A DNA stretch of 64,000 nt from Auanema rhodensis (taxonomy: Eukaryota; Nematoda; Chromadorea; Rhabditida; Rhabditidae). The notes beneath the pieces are model-generated. The model saw nothing but the letters and a program-made list of their open reading frames with translations, was not told the DNA's origin and ran no database searches. Within the stretch, counting starts at the first letter, position 1. Each line of letters begins with the position of its first letter. Below, in pieces: positions 41,818 through 53,961 of this stretch. Location of the stretch: the NCBI GenBank assembly GCA_964057225.1, contig OZ059899.1:5022001-5086000 (forward strand). Direction: 5' to 3'. Both the position numbers and the translations under genes were made by a program.

Positions 41818-44800
41818 ATGATGTATATCAGTGAAGTATGTTTACTTCAACAACTTATGCGGAAAAAGCAGTTTTCTATGGAGGACAAAGCAGCCTTAAT
41901 ATGGTAAAAAGATGTTATTTGTTTTACAATTTGTATCGTTTTCCTCGTATGCCTGTGCTTGACTGGTGTATGTTCTAATGTTTATGGGAAGCTATTTTTC
42001 GTTGTTGATTGAATATATATATTTTCAATATGAAAATCAACAATTATCTTTTTGTAGTTAAAATCTATTTAACTATAGAAAGATTATTAAATAAAAAAAA
42101 GAAAAAGAAAACAAACGTATAATATAAGAAATATGAATGTAAGTAGTAAGAAATATACATTTTTCAAGATTATGTTGCCTTGACACCTACATGTGTATCT
42201 CGAATGAATTTGTGTGTGTTAGTAGTTGCATAATGACGACTTCATTACTATTTCACTTCAACTTATGTCTCTTGTTTGCTCAACATGTTTTCTCACTTCT
42301 TGCTATTCTTTTTCATTTTCGCAGATCTCTCTTCTTTCTATTTTGCATTTTCATGTAGGTTTTACTATGCCTCTTACTTGCATGTTATCTCTTCACTCCC
42401 ATTTTCGCCTCTTTATTTGTGATATGAGCAGCATGGATTGTATATCGGAAAGTGAATTGTCGGAGAAAAAAACAGAAAAAGCTTAAAAAGAAAAAAAATT
42501 TAATTGAAAATGAAAACAAGAACCACATGAGGAAAATATGCGCATCAATCAAATCAACTTAAGAAATCTGATAAAGGATAACATGAAACGAAGTAGAAAA
42601 CAGAATATTCGTATATTCAACGAATCTATTTATCTCTTTTCGATGTTGAAATGTGATGCTAAATGGAAACAATCTCTCAGCATCATCTGATATATAATAA
42701 CTGAATATCTATGTATATATTATATATTTTAAAGATTTGCCATATATTTCCAAAACTTTCATATTTGATCAAAAATAATTTATCTGTTACTAATGGGGTG
42801 ATTGCCCGTCTGAATTGTTCTATAGATTAGTATTTGAGAGAAAAAGCCAAAAAAAGAACGTAAATACGGAAGAGAGAAATGTGATCAATGATTTATAGAT
42901 TTTAAATTTTATTTGTATGTTATCTCGAAATCTGATCAGATCAGAATCGTATGATTTAACAAACAAAATATCAAGCCTAATCAGGAGATGTTGTTACACC
43001 ATTTGCACCTTGATGTCATATACTAAGTTCATGAACGTTTAAACATGAACTTTGTTTTCGGGGGTATTTTCTTTTTTTTTTTGGAATAGAAGATAAGCCG
43101 ATCAACATCATAAGAATATTTGTAACATAACAGATAGAACATAAAGGCTTTATCTCATCAATTACTCATTTGACTTAATGTTTTATATCTTTGAATCTAT
43201 AGAAGTTCTTAAAGCTTTAAATTTCAAATGGTATTGGCATAGAACGATAACGTTATGAACACGCGATTGCAAATATTTCAAATTGGCTGATGCTATGAAA
43301 TCAGCCGATATTTATGTTTACTATTGCCATCATCACCTCACTTTTTGTCATATAAAAGCATATATTACAATACAAATTAATGACTAAATAAGGGATTAAA
43401 TATAATAATTTAATAATAATTATAGGGAAGGAAATTATTATGATGGAATGTGTCATGATTATGCTGAATTATCATGGAAAACAATATCTATTGTTGTTGC
43501 AAAAACAACTAAATTACTTAATAAATATTGTCAACAGGTATTTTATAAATATAACTATATATATATAACTATATATATATAATTATTTTAAATCATAAAA
43601 TATAAATTTAAGTTTGAAACATTTCCTTTTTTCTTTTTTTTTTCGTTTGTGGTACAATCATTCATACAGTATAAAAGAATATTTTCTAAGAATATGCACG
43701 TAAGAGCTAATGTTTGTTGATCTAATTGAACTTATTTTTGTTCAAATAATGTCAACTTGTATACGTGATAAAGATTATTTTAGAAAATGAACATAAAATA
43801 TAAATAATTTGATTATTTTCTTTTTATAAATATAAAAAGATTAATCTTTTATTTCATTAAATTTAAAAAAGAAAAGAAATTTTATGTTTATTCATCATCA
43901 TCGTCATCATCTTCTTTGTTATCTTTGATGTTTCAGAAGAAGAATTAAGCATTTCAGTTTATAGTTGAGAACAAAATTTTGTTGTTTATGATATAACATT
44001 GAATTGAAATTTAAAAAAAAAGAAAAGCTTTTCAAATAATTTTTACAAAGAAGAAAGTTTTTTGTGTTTTTAACAAAAAAAAACGGATAGAATTGTAAGG
44101 GAAATGAAATAGAAGATAGAACAAAATCTAAAATAAACAAAAAAAAACATAAAATGATTATAGTATTCAACTAATTATATTATATAATTCTATATAATTT
44201 AACTTTTTCGTTTATATACAATTATTTTCTATTTTCTTCTTTTCTTTGTTGAAATTTGAAATCTTCATAGATGCAATAGAAGATGAAAGGGGAGTTGAAA
44301 CAATTATTTGAAGCTATTAGTATAAATAATTTAGTAAATATTTAATAATTTAAATATATTAACCTTATTATTATTATTATATTTTTTTATAAAATATAAT
44401 TTTTAAAATAATTTTTCAACAATACCCTTACTCATTTTGGTTTAATATACCTCTGTATAACATGGGGTTGCTACACTGTTTTTCAAATTTATTGTATTGT
44501 TTTGTGAAATTTGAAACATTTTTTCAAAAAAAATGTGAAAATGAAATATATATTTTAGAAAAACTTTTTTTTTTCGATGATATTGACTTACAAAATAGAC
44601 AATATCTTCAAACGCCCACAAAAAACATTTAAAGTAAATTCATTGATTTAAAGATTTATATTATATAGATTAGAGTATATAATATACATTTATAAGTTAA
44701 TTTATTTATTAAATAAAAATAAATAAAACTTTATTAATTTAAAATAAAAAGATTTTATTTTTTTTTAATTTCGTGATCTTCTTCTTCTTCCTTCTTAACA

Positions 44801-47800
44801 TAATCAATGTTATAATTAAATTTTTATTTAATAAACAAAAATAAATAATAATAATAAAATATTATTTTATATATTATATACTATATGGATATATATATAT
44901 AAAAAATTTGAATTATTTTGTTGAAATATTTGAATTACGTAGAAATGAATCAAAACTGTTCCAAAATGGATTTTGTGCAGCATCACTATGCAAAAATATA
45001 ATTGAAATATGGGAAATCACATAAATAAATATGAAAAATAATTTTTTTCTTTATTACAAAAAGAAAAAAAATATAAAAACAATATATTTTACATATACAA
45101 ATATTTTTACAAAAATATTTTTATTTATTTTTTATTTAGGGGTTTAATATATTTTTATTTTATTTTCAGAATGATTATATATTATTATTATTACCAAATA
45201 TAGTTCAATTACCTTTGATTATTCTAGCTGCTGATTGTCTTCAACTAATTCCTATTTTGGTGGTAAATATGAAAAACATTTCTACTTTTCATCTAATTTT
45301 CAATTAATCTTCAACAGAATCCATCAGATATACGAATGGAAAAGACTTTAAATGAAATATTTTCAACGAAAAAAATTAAATTAATTATAACATTGGATGG
45401 ATATTGGCAAGCAGATCATTTACATCGAACTAAAGAAAATTTGGATCAAATTCTACAGAAAACAGTAAACATTTTCTTTTTTTTTCTTGTATTTCCACAT
45501 TTCTCTTTCTTGCTTTTTTCTCTAAATTTTTTTTTAAGAAATATGAGATTAATCATGTGTTAGTGATTCGCCATTGTGCCCCAAATGATGGTATACCAAC
45601 TCCAGATGTGGAATATCCTGGACGTCGTCCATCCTATCAGTTAAAGGTCTGGAATGAAAAAAATGTTATTTGATTTATTCACATGAAATGCATATATAAA
45701 GATGATAGAACAAAAAAAAAGATGAGGATTAATGATGAAAGGAAAAACTTTTCCAGAATTTTGAAAAATTTTTATTTTCAGTTTTCTTTAATGGATGGTC
45801 GTGATGAGGAGTGGAGTCAACTATTTCGGCAGATTTCTGGTTCAAACGAAGAAGTTTTAGATTTTCTCAAAAACTTGAATGGTTTTAATGGAATTGATAA
45901 GCTGAATTGTTCTTCCGAAGCTCAAAGCATTAATAGAATTTCAATAATATTACCAGTATGGTATGAGTTTAAAGATATATTTTTCTTTAAAATATTTGAT
46001 ATAACTATATATTTTTATTCAAATTATTCTTTAATATTCTTTTATTTCTTTATATTAGTTAAATTTGGAACAAAGATTTTGAATGTGTATGTATTGACTC
46101 AATGCCATTACGACATTATGATTGAAAATTGGAAAAAATTTTTCCGGAAATGGTATTGCTATTCTTTTCCATGAAATTTGATCGAAAATGATTTTGTTAG
46201 GAAAACCTATGGCCTTTTCTTCATCCACATTCACCTATTTTCACACAAATTCTTATTTCGAATGAAAAAAATCCGGGTAGGGAAGGGTGGGTTTGAGGAA
46301 GACCTAACATCATCAAAGTCTCGCTCTGATCTTTAGTTCTAAAAAGAAAAATTGGGTCTAAAAGCGGAAAAAGCTGATATACTTAGCCGTGCTGGGCAGC
46401 TAAGTCTTCCCAGGCCGGCCATGTTCGGCTTTTCGTGTCTGGTTGTGAGTCTATATATTGTCTGATGGCGATTGCTATTCCTACATATATTTCTTGGGTA
46501 TATGTGCTGCAAGCCATTCTAGCTTCTCTGACTCACTCAGCGAACACCAAATAATGTTCGTTCAAGCAGCCAATTCGTTACCCATCCAGACATGCACATT
46601 CTCCCTCAACATATCCCTCTATCTCCCCTATCCTTTCTTATCCTTTCTTCGTCTCTCCCCTCTGACACACACACACTCTCTCTCTTTCTTTCTCTGCTCT
46701 TTTTTTATATTTTCTTCCATTTCCCTCTCTCTCTCACTCTCTCTCTCTCTATCCCCTTTTTCCCTCTTTCTCTTTTCAAATTATTTTTTTCCCTTCAAGA
46801 TCTTCTGTTCCCTCTTTTACTATCTTCGTTTCTCTTTGCTTTCTCTGCATCACATTTTCACATCGGTCTCTTTCTTCTTCTATTTCTCTGCAAAATTCCG
46901 AATAAAACCCAAGCAATTTTAAACCATTGGTCATCATTTCCTTCATCTGCCTATCCCTTTTCCTTCTTCATCTTCTTCGTCTCTTCTCTCCTATCCTCCC
47001 CTCTCCTATTTTTCCCTCTATGTTCCTGTTCTGGAGCTCCTTTGAACATGACGTCATTTCAACAGGAATCGACAAATTTTTGAGCTAAGTTTTTGTCAAC
47101 AAACTAGAACATGCTCAGAATATCTATAAGTGAGCTCAGAAACACAAAGGAAGGAAGACAAGTGATTAAAAACATATTTAAAGAAAAAATTGTTAATTTA
47201 ACATAAAAAATACAAATTATTTATTTATTTAAAATATTTATATTTTTATATTTCAGGTATAAAACAAGTTTTAAACTACAATTTATAACAATTAATGATT
47301 TATTTCAAGCTTTAGGTTAATTTTTAAAATTTTAAAATTTAAAAAAAATTAAAATTATAGAAAGAATTACCAAACGTATCAAAGTTACAAATGAATCAAT
47401 AATATTGAATCTTGGACATCCAGCTGAATCATTTTATAATTTTATAACTTTACTATTTCCATGGTATTCAGGAAATGCTCTTGTTCAGGTTATAATTCAA
47501 TTTCAAAAAATATTTTTTTGAATGAGAGATCTGAGAATCCTTTTTCCCTTCTTTACCTCATCTTATGCCTAGAATATATGATGAAAGATTTGGAGAGAAG
47601 ATAGAGAAAAACAAGGAGAGAGAGAGAGAGAGAGTAAGTGAAATGAAGAAAAAAACACGATACAGTAGAAGTATAGAAAATGAATGTTAAAGAGATAAAA
47701 AGAAATGCCGATAGAAGAAACGATGAAAATGCTATAAATTCAGTCGTCTGAAAGATAAACTAGAGACCTCCCTGTTAGAAAAGTAACTTGATGCTGCTGT

Positions 47801-50800
47801 CGTTAGACGACGTTAACTGCTTTGTCGTCGTGTCTTAAGAGACTTTGAATAAGATGTTTACGAACGTGAGACGTCGTTTATATCACCTTGAATATGTCAA
47901 CGATGACAATGATGAGTTTATCGGATATTGAATGGTATCGTTGAAAGAATAACTTGACTTTATTTCCAAAAATTATAAATTCAGACTAAAAGATAAAAAA
48001 AACAAAAAATCTTTATGTTGTAACTCAAATATGATCATTTATCTAAAACAAAAGTAATTAATCTTATTGCCAACATCAACAAAAACTTCGCAAAATATTC
48101 AACTAAATCATCTAATCTGTATTGTATAGCTGCTGTCATCTCTTCTTTTGAAACCTCAACGACGACATACTACTCTTTGCTCGTTTTCTCCAAACTCTTT
48201 GATATTTGCCGTCGTCTAGAATACATTTTGCGTCTTTCGCTTACTCCTATCTAATCGTCGTTAATCGAACTCCTGATTCATAGCCAACATACACACAGGC
48301 ACAAAGCCATACAGACACATACATATACACACATACACGCGCGTACTCACATAGAACGATGAATTCTGACAGTCGTTGACGGATGACAAGGACAAGAGAA
48401 AACGTAACGAGGGAAATAAAAGATAAAGAGAGCATTCCATACCATATAGAATAAATTTTAGCATTAAATATACATTAATGAGTCATTTTTAATCCTTATA
48501 AATGACTTTTTTGAATTAAAGTTCAAGCGAACGATTATTGGTCTTATTGTTCAACTTCATTCAGTCTCTTCTTTGCACTTCTTTCTTTTTTTTCCTGAAT
48601 TATCCATTTAATTACTGTCGTATTGTAGACATTTAATTTGTTTCAAGTCATTTTCCGGGTGAATGCAACTGTGTTCGGCTTCGTGGTTATTTCGAGGTTG
48701 AGCTCATACACACCTCATCGGATCCCTTGGAACGACCACACACACAAAACGATGACAATCTCTCTTTTGCCAGATATGTCTGAATACTGCAGGCCAAATA
48801 TAGATGTGAGAGAACTAAAGAGAGAAAGATCAAGGGAATAGAAGAGATAGAGAGATAGCGAGCAGCAAGACCAGAATAGTCGGAACGTACGACATGTGGT
48901 GAATGACATTCTGAAGGCCAACAACCCGTGTGTTGGGGGCCATCTACTCTAGGTGTCGCTCTTCTGTTTTTGCCTTGTTCGGCCGTCTCTCATCTACTTC
49001 TACTCGAGAAGAAGATGATGATGATGACGATTGAGATGTCGTTGCCCTTTGTCAACGTTGCCGTCAGAATTTCAATTACAAGGCTTTACTTTTCGATAAT
49101 GTGTTTAAGATACAGTCAAAGCTCATGGACGATAAGAATAAAAAAAAGTTTTTGTTTCGTATTATCAGATCAGAATGAAGAAACAAAGACAATTTCCCTC
49201 TTACTGTCTTCAATCGCTTTTTCATCTATGAATTCATATGTTCCAACGGCCTCTCCCTTCGCATCAACTGGCTTGTTTCTTTTTTCTGTTTGGTCCCATC
49301 AATATCAGAGATAATCGGGAAAACTCATTGAAATTGAACCAACATTAAGAAAAACATTTATTCCTCTATCTCATTCTTTTTCTATTCAGTCTGAATTCTC
49401 AAGTTGAGAACAACTAAAGAATGAGTGACAAAGACCAGCTTCATGACTGACCCTATATTCTTCCCCCTCCTCCTCCCCCACTCTATCTCTTCTTGCAGCC
49501 TACAATCTTTCTGCTTCTGAAGGAACACATTTGATCTGAGTATAAGTACATATTATGAAATTGTATTGAGTTATGTGTAAAACAGATGAAGAGAATATAA
49601 AAATGTCTGATGAAGATGAAGAAAAAGAAGATGGAAGAGTAGAAAAAGAGTAGGATGAGGAAGAAAGAAAAAATAGGAAGGGAGAAGCGGTAAAGGTTGA
49701 GTTATTGAACAACGACAAAGCAAAAAGAATACAAGATGGTGCCAACCAATAGTAAAGAAAGAGAGTGAGTGTGGAGAAACAAAGAATGATGAAAGGAATT
49801 GTAAAAGAATCAGGAATATAGATGACTGACGAGACTTTTGAGAGAATAGTACAACAATTTATGAAAATACTTTTATATCCCACAGGAATAACATAAACTT
49901 TTGCTTGTTCAATCAGTTAGTTTCCAAAGCAAAAAAACTTGATGACATCATTTCCGCTGTTTCTGTCATATCACAAACCATCCCTGATATGTCATATATA
50001 TCTTATATTTAATTATTTATGATAGATTATACGAATATTTAAGATGACAATCTATCAGAAACGGAAAAATAAAATTGTACTTTCTCAGGCGTTTGTCGTT
50101 AAGTACAAATTGTCTCTAGAAGGACAATGATGTGGTCAATTGACCACATAGTTTATAAAAAATTTTAAATATTATGAATTGAAATTGAAATTAAAAGAGA
50201 CATAGACATAGATATATTGAGATAGAGAGAAATGAGAAAGAGACATAAATATACATAGATCTTACACTTTTCCATCTCTCCTTCTTTTCAACACTTTGTT
50301 CTTTCTTTTTTCTTGTGTCCCATTTTACCAATAACAGCTTCATCATAAGCTGTATGTCGTTTCCCTCTCTCAAAATTTGGGATGAAAGATTTCTGAGTAG
50401 TTAATCCAAAGCTAGGTGTGGCAGGAGAATGAGGAAGATAAATGTACTACAATGAATTGGTATTTTTATTGAAACATTAAATAATTGTAGGAGCTATAGA
50501 TACCTCATACATCTCTTTTTTTCGTTTTTCATTTTTTTTCAGTTCGAAGGGCATTTCTCGTTCCCAGATCCTTCACGTATCAGTCATATCATTCAGAAAT
50601 ATCATGTATGTTACAAGTTGCAATGACTACCTTTGGCATTTTGTTTATCAAAGTTCATGTTATAGGTTGACATTTTACTTCTGTCACATGATATATCATT
50701 GGATCCAAACTATCTTAGCATAGTTCCAACTCCTACACTCCAGTATATACTCGTCGGGAATGCATCAAATCACATCGAGCATGGTGTTGATGTTAAGCAA

Positions 50801-50917
50801 GATGCTGAAGACAGGGATGATTTTTCTGCGAACGATGACGTGTATCAAATGCAACTCCAAGTGCAGATTCTTCAATCAGTTTATGATAATACCAATATTG
50901 AAACGATTAATATGTAA
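41818..50917 (+). CDS. Truncated, catalytically dead paralogue of acetyl-CoA synthetase
   Basis: Ten exons splice in frame to 408 aa: 41818-41903, 43426-43537, 45170-45262, 45318-45464, 45539-45646, 45782-45960, 47257-47315, 47361-47488, 50543-50605, 50666-50917. Alignment by eye to the neighbouring synthetase is continuous. AALIWEGNYYDG matches [25 protein letters not shown] matches [13 protein letters not shown], and VLVIRH matches VIVVEH. DGRDEEW matches the DGRD-x-W signature I recall from this family; the neighbour does not carry it. FEGHFSFPDPSRISHIIQKYHVDI matches [22 protein letters not shown]. The [11 protein letters not shown]-loop is replaced by unrelated residues (ILPVWYKTSFKL). 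The chain stops after the region equivalent to residue 410, so WQTET, TGD, and the catalytic lysine are missing. Frame and splice sites are nevertheless intact, and exon boundaries differ from the neighbour, so the duplication is old. A splice acceptor ends at 41813, 4 nt before the ATG. It may be a regulatory pseudoenzyme or an early pseudogene. Confidence 0.75.
41904..43425 (+). other. Intron 1 of the synthetase paralogue (1.5 kb)
   Basis: AT-rich with no supported exon; it interrupts the tryptophan codon of the WEG motif (TG/G), which fixes the junction. Confidence 0.6.
43538..45169 (+). other. Intron 2 of the synthetase paralogue (1.6 kb)
   Basis: Extremely AT-rich DNA with TA and TTA runs; nothing else seen. 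Confidence 0.6.
45961..47256 (+). other. Intron 6 of the synthetase paralogue, with CT-rich tract
   Basis: This intron replaces the position of the P-loop. About 46590-46900 is a polypyrimidine tract with repeated CT runs (for example 46725-46751), which creates long Ser/Leu/Phe reading frames of no meaning. Confidence 0.6.
47489..50542 (+). other. Intron 8 of the synthetase paralogue (3 kb)
   Basis: No supported exon on either strand. GA-rich patches (about 47617-47634 and 49590-49690) and short A-rich frames only. Confidence 0.55.
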
Positions 50918-53900
50918 ACTTAGCCATAATTCGCTTGTATATGAAATGAAAACAATACTTAATTCTTAATATTTATATATTTATATATATTAATATATAT
51001 AAAGCAAAAACAACTTAAGATTACAAACAAGTTACGAGTGGGATAGGTAGGTATGGGTCGGTTGATCTAAGGATTCAGAAGTATAATAAATGAGGGAAAG
51101 GAAAGGAAGGGGGGGGGGGGGTAAAAAAGGAATCGGGACGGGTCTGGGAATGGGAAAGGCGGATTCGGGACAAGGAAAAGAACAGGCGGCAGAATAGGGC
51201 TAGGGGAATAATGAGTCTTTGAAACTTCCTATACAGAGTTTTGGGCCAATTTTATAATAACGAATTTAATAGAAAAAAAACATATTTAAGAAAAAAATAA
51301 AAAAGGGACACTTTAACTGACAATGAAAGACCGGGGAAAGTGTTGAGGGCCGTAAGCCGAGACTGGTTGAAATTTCGAATGACCTCATTTTTCTCGAGAA
51401 AAAAATGAAGTCGACTTTGGATTTCCCTAGATTAGTTCTCAAAAAATCACAGGACTTCACAAAAGACGAGAAGAAGGTCAGCACAGCGCAAAGTTCCGTA
51501 GTTCATATGAAAGGCAAAAAAAAAACAAAAAGATGTGGCACGATTCTAGTAAATATTCTCATAAACTGAACAGTTCATGATCAAGAAATTTGACAAAAAA
51601 AAATTAAGTAAAAAATTGAAAAAAGCTAAAAAGATTGAAAAAAGAATAAAATCATTCATAACAAAGTTTTTGAAATGATCTTGTTCCAAAAACTTCCAGC
51701 TTCTTGAACTTTTGATGTTTTTTTGAAAACTAATTCAGTTTCTTTAAAGAATCACAAATGACGACAGTATAAAGCGAAAAAGAGAGGAAATAAATATGAA
51801 GGTTTTTCAATTTCAGCTCACTCTTTTTCACTTTCTAACTGTTACACTATGTTGGAATATTATTTTTTTCATTATGAATTGCCACATCTTTACTGCAACG
51901 AACACTATGTAAATATTTCAAATGGGTTACAATGTTTCTCTTTGCTAATTATGAATATGAATGCAACTTTCATATTTTATATCCGAAAACGTTTGTCGCA
52001 GTTGCGTTTTCATCCAGCATAATACGTCATAGATGGAGAGAACAAACACAGCCGTCACGCTCTGAAGTCCAACTAGTTGCCACATCTTATTCAATGTGGC
52101 GTAGTCAGTGACGTAAACTTGATATCATGACGAAGGTGAATGAATATGACCAGAGGTAATAACATCTCTGATGCAATGTAGACGTCAGCGATGAAGCTGA
52201 GGATAAGAGTTGATTGCATTACAAACTACAGAAGAGTAACAGGAACGTTTTGGTTCTTATTCTTTTTTTTCAACAACAAATGTAACCGAATAATTCCACA
52301 CCATATATATTCATATTAAATACATATATAAGTATATATATTCATAAATAAATATATATAAATATATATAGTACATCATAATTGAAATATGCTAAACGAA
52401 CTACAAAAGCTTATTTAATTACGAAAAAAGAAAGAGAAACATAGAAAGAAACTGGATATGACTACGGAATATTGCCACAGCTTACACCGAGAGGGAGAGT
52501 ACGCAGACACACTCACTAGTCATATTACGAACTTTTACCACTGGCCGGCAGTCGCACACACTAACAAATGAAAACCAACAGAGAGATGCAACAAGATGTG
52601 GGGACGCTCAACGTCCCACGACTAAGCACCCAAGCGCGCCTAACTTCGTATACATTATTACAAACAACGAGAGGACAACGTTAAAATAAATATGTTGTAT
52701 ATGTGCATTTTACAAGTGCTTAACAGAGAATGGGATGGTGCCCGCGATAACAAAAACGGAAAGGGTAAAACGTATATATATCGACATTTTTTGAATGGGG
52801 TAAGACTTTAACCGGGGGAGGGGGCTAATTTTCTTTTTTTTGCATATTGGCGGGTGTAGGTATAGCGGTGATGGTATGATGGTCGTGTGTTTAAGAGCTG
52901 TTGGATAATGACGGGGAAGTGGAGGCGAAAAAAGAGCTTTGGGGCTGGGAAGATAACTAACACGATGAGGGGTATAGGATGGCTTACGAGGCTTCGACCA
53001 ACACCAGCAAGCTATTCAAGTGCAGAAAAATCACTGAACTTCCTGCTGGCATGCAAAAGAAGCTGGATGTTTTGTAAAGGGGAATGCGCAGAATTCCCAA
53101 ACACACAAGACATTATAAGGGTTCAAAAACGAAACTCGACATTATCAAGACGAGAATGCTATTGTGGGTCGTAGAAAGATGGAGAAACAAAGCGAGAGCT
53201 GCTCTCTGCCAAATTAAACAAAAAAAGAAAAGAATAAATACTCAAAGTGGCAGAGCAAGAGACATGTCGCCAGCGACAGCTCATCAGCTCAAATAAAACG
53301 CTCATTAGTCGTTCGATTAGGTGCAATTCGCGAAATTACAAGAAAAATGAAAGGGTAATAAAACAGTTACAATAGCAATCCAGGCTTTCAAATATATCGA
53401 ATATACATAGGCAAAGAAACCCTAAGAACATGACCCTAATGGTCCTACCACACGCACAAGAGTTAAAAATTTGAATAGAAAGAGCTAATAACCAACCAAG
53501 AAACTGTAACAAACTGGGGGCAAACAACAGAAGGGGTGAACACAACAAGGCGCAGCCTGGCGCGTCTTCTAAATGAATGGAGAGCCGCCGGTAGTCGCCG
53601 TAAAAAACGCTACACGGCGCCGGTCCAGCCGGCGTGCTAGCAGCTACTGGGGCCACGAGCGAGCAAGAAAAGCTGCAGAGGCACAACAAATAGATAAGGA
53701 AGTTAACCAGTATAACAGACGACATGTAATCATCCTAGAAGGGAGGATTTTTGAAGAACTGAAAAGGTAAGAGCACCCATCCATTCTACAAAAATACAAC
53801 CTTAGCATGAAAAGGATGATACTAACTAGTAGTAATAGCAAAAAAAATTGAATGTAGATGTAATTGTTGATGCAGAAAAAATGATGTAAAGTAGTAGTAG

Positions 53901-53961
53901 TAGCAGTAGCGCGGTAGACAACGGCGACGGATCGGATCCGGAAAAGGCTTACGTTAGCAGC
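50918..53961. other. Region between the synthetase paralogue and ncl-1, probably including the ncl-1 3' UTR
   Basis: A plus-strand AATAAA at 51085-51090 probably ends the synthetase paralogue. A 13-G run (51109-51121) lies in a G-rich patch. From about 52880 to 53960 the DNA is purine-rich on the plus strand with a CG-rich core (53550-53660); this may be the long 3' UTR of the minus-strand ncl-1 gene. Plus-strand frames at 53084-53296 and 53573-53770 are basic and unspliced, and I do not call them genes. Confidence 0.45.
51109..51121 (+). repeat. 13-G homopolymer
   Basis: Thirteen consecutive guanines followed by further short G runs to about 51200. On the plus strand it is a candidate quadruplex-forming site just past the poly(A) signal of the synthetase paralogue. 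Confidence 0.9.

Noticed and set aside
41836-41903. Alternative start frame MFTSTTYAEKAVFYGGQ for the synthetase paralogue
   Set aside because: It does not connect in frame to the next exon; the overlapping frame with EDKAALIW joins to EGNYYDG and matches the IWEG motif of the intact enzyme.
46458-47083. Two overlapping 154-163 codon reading frames, Ser/Leu/Phe-rich
   Set aside because: They are produced by a CT-rich tract in an intron of the synthetase paralogue; both frames are open for the same reason and neither has splice or family support.
53573-53770. Basic 65-codon frame in the CG-rich block below ncl-1
   Set aside because: Purine-rich DNA on this strand yields Arg/Lys/Glu-rich frames by composition; no supporting exon or family.
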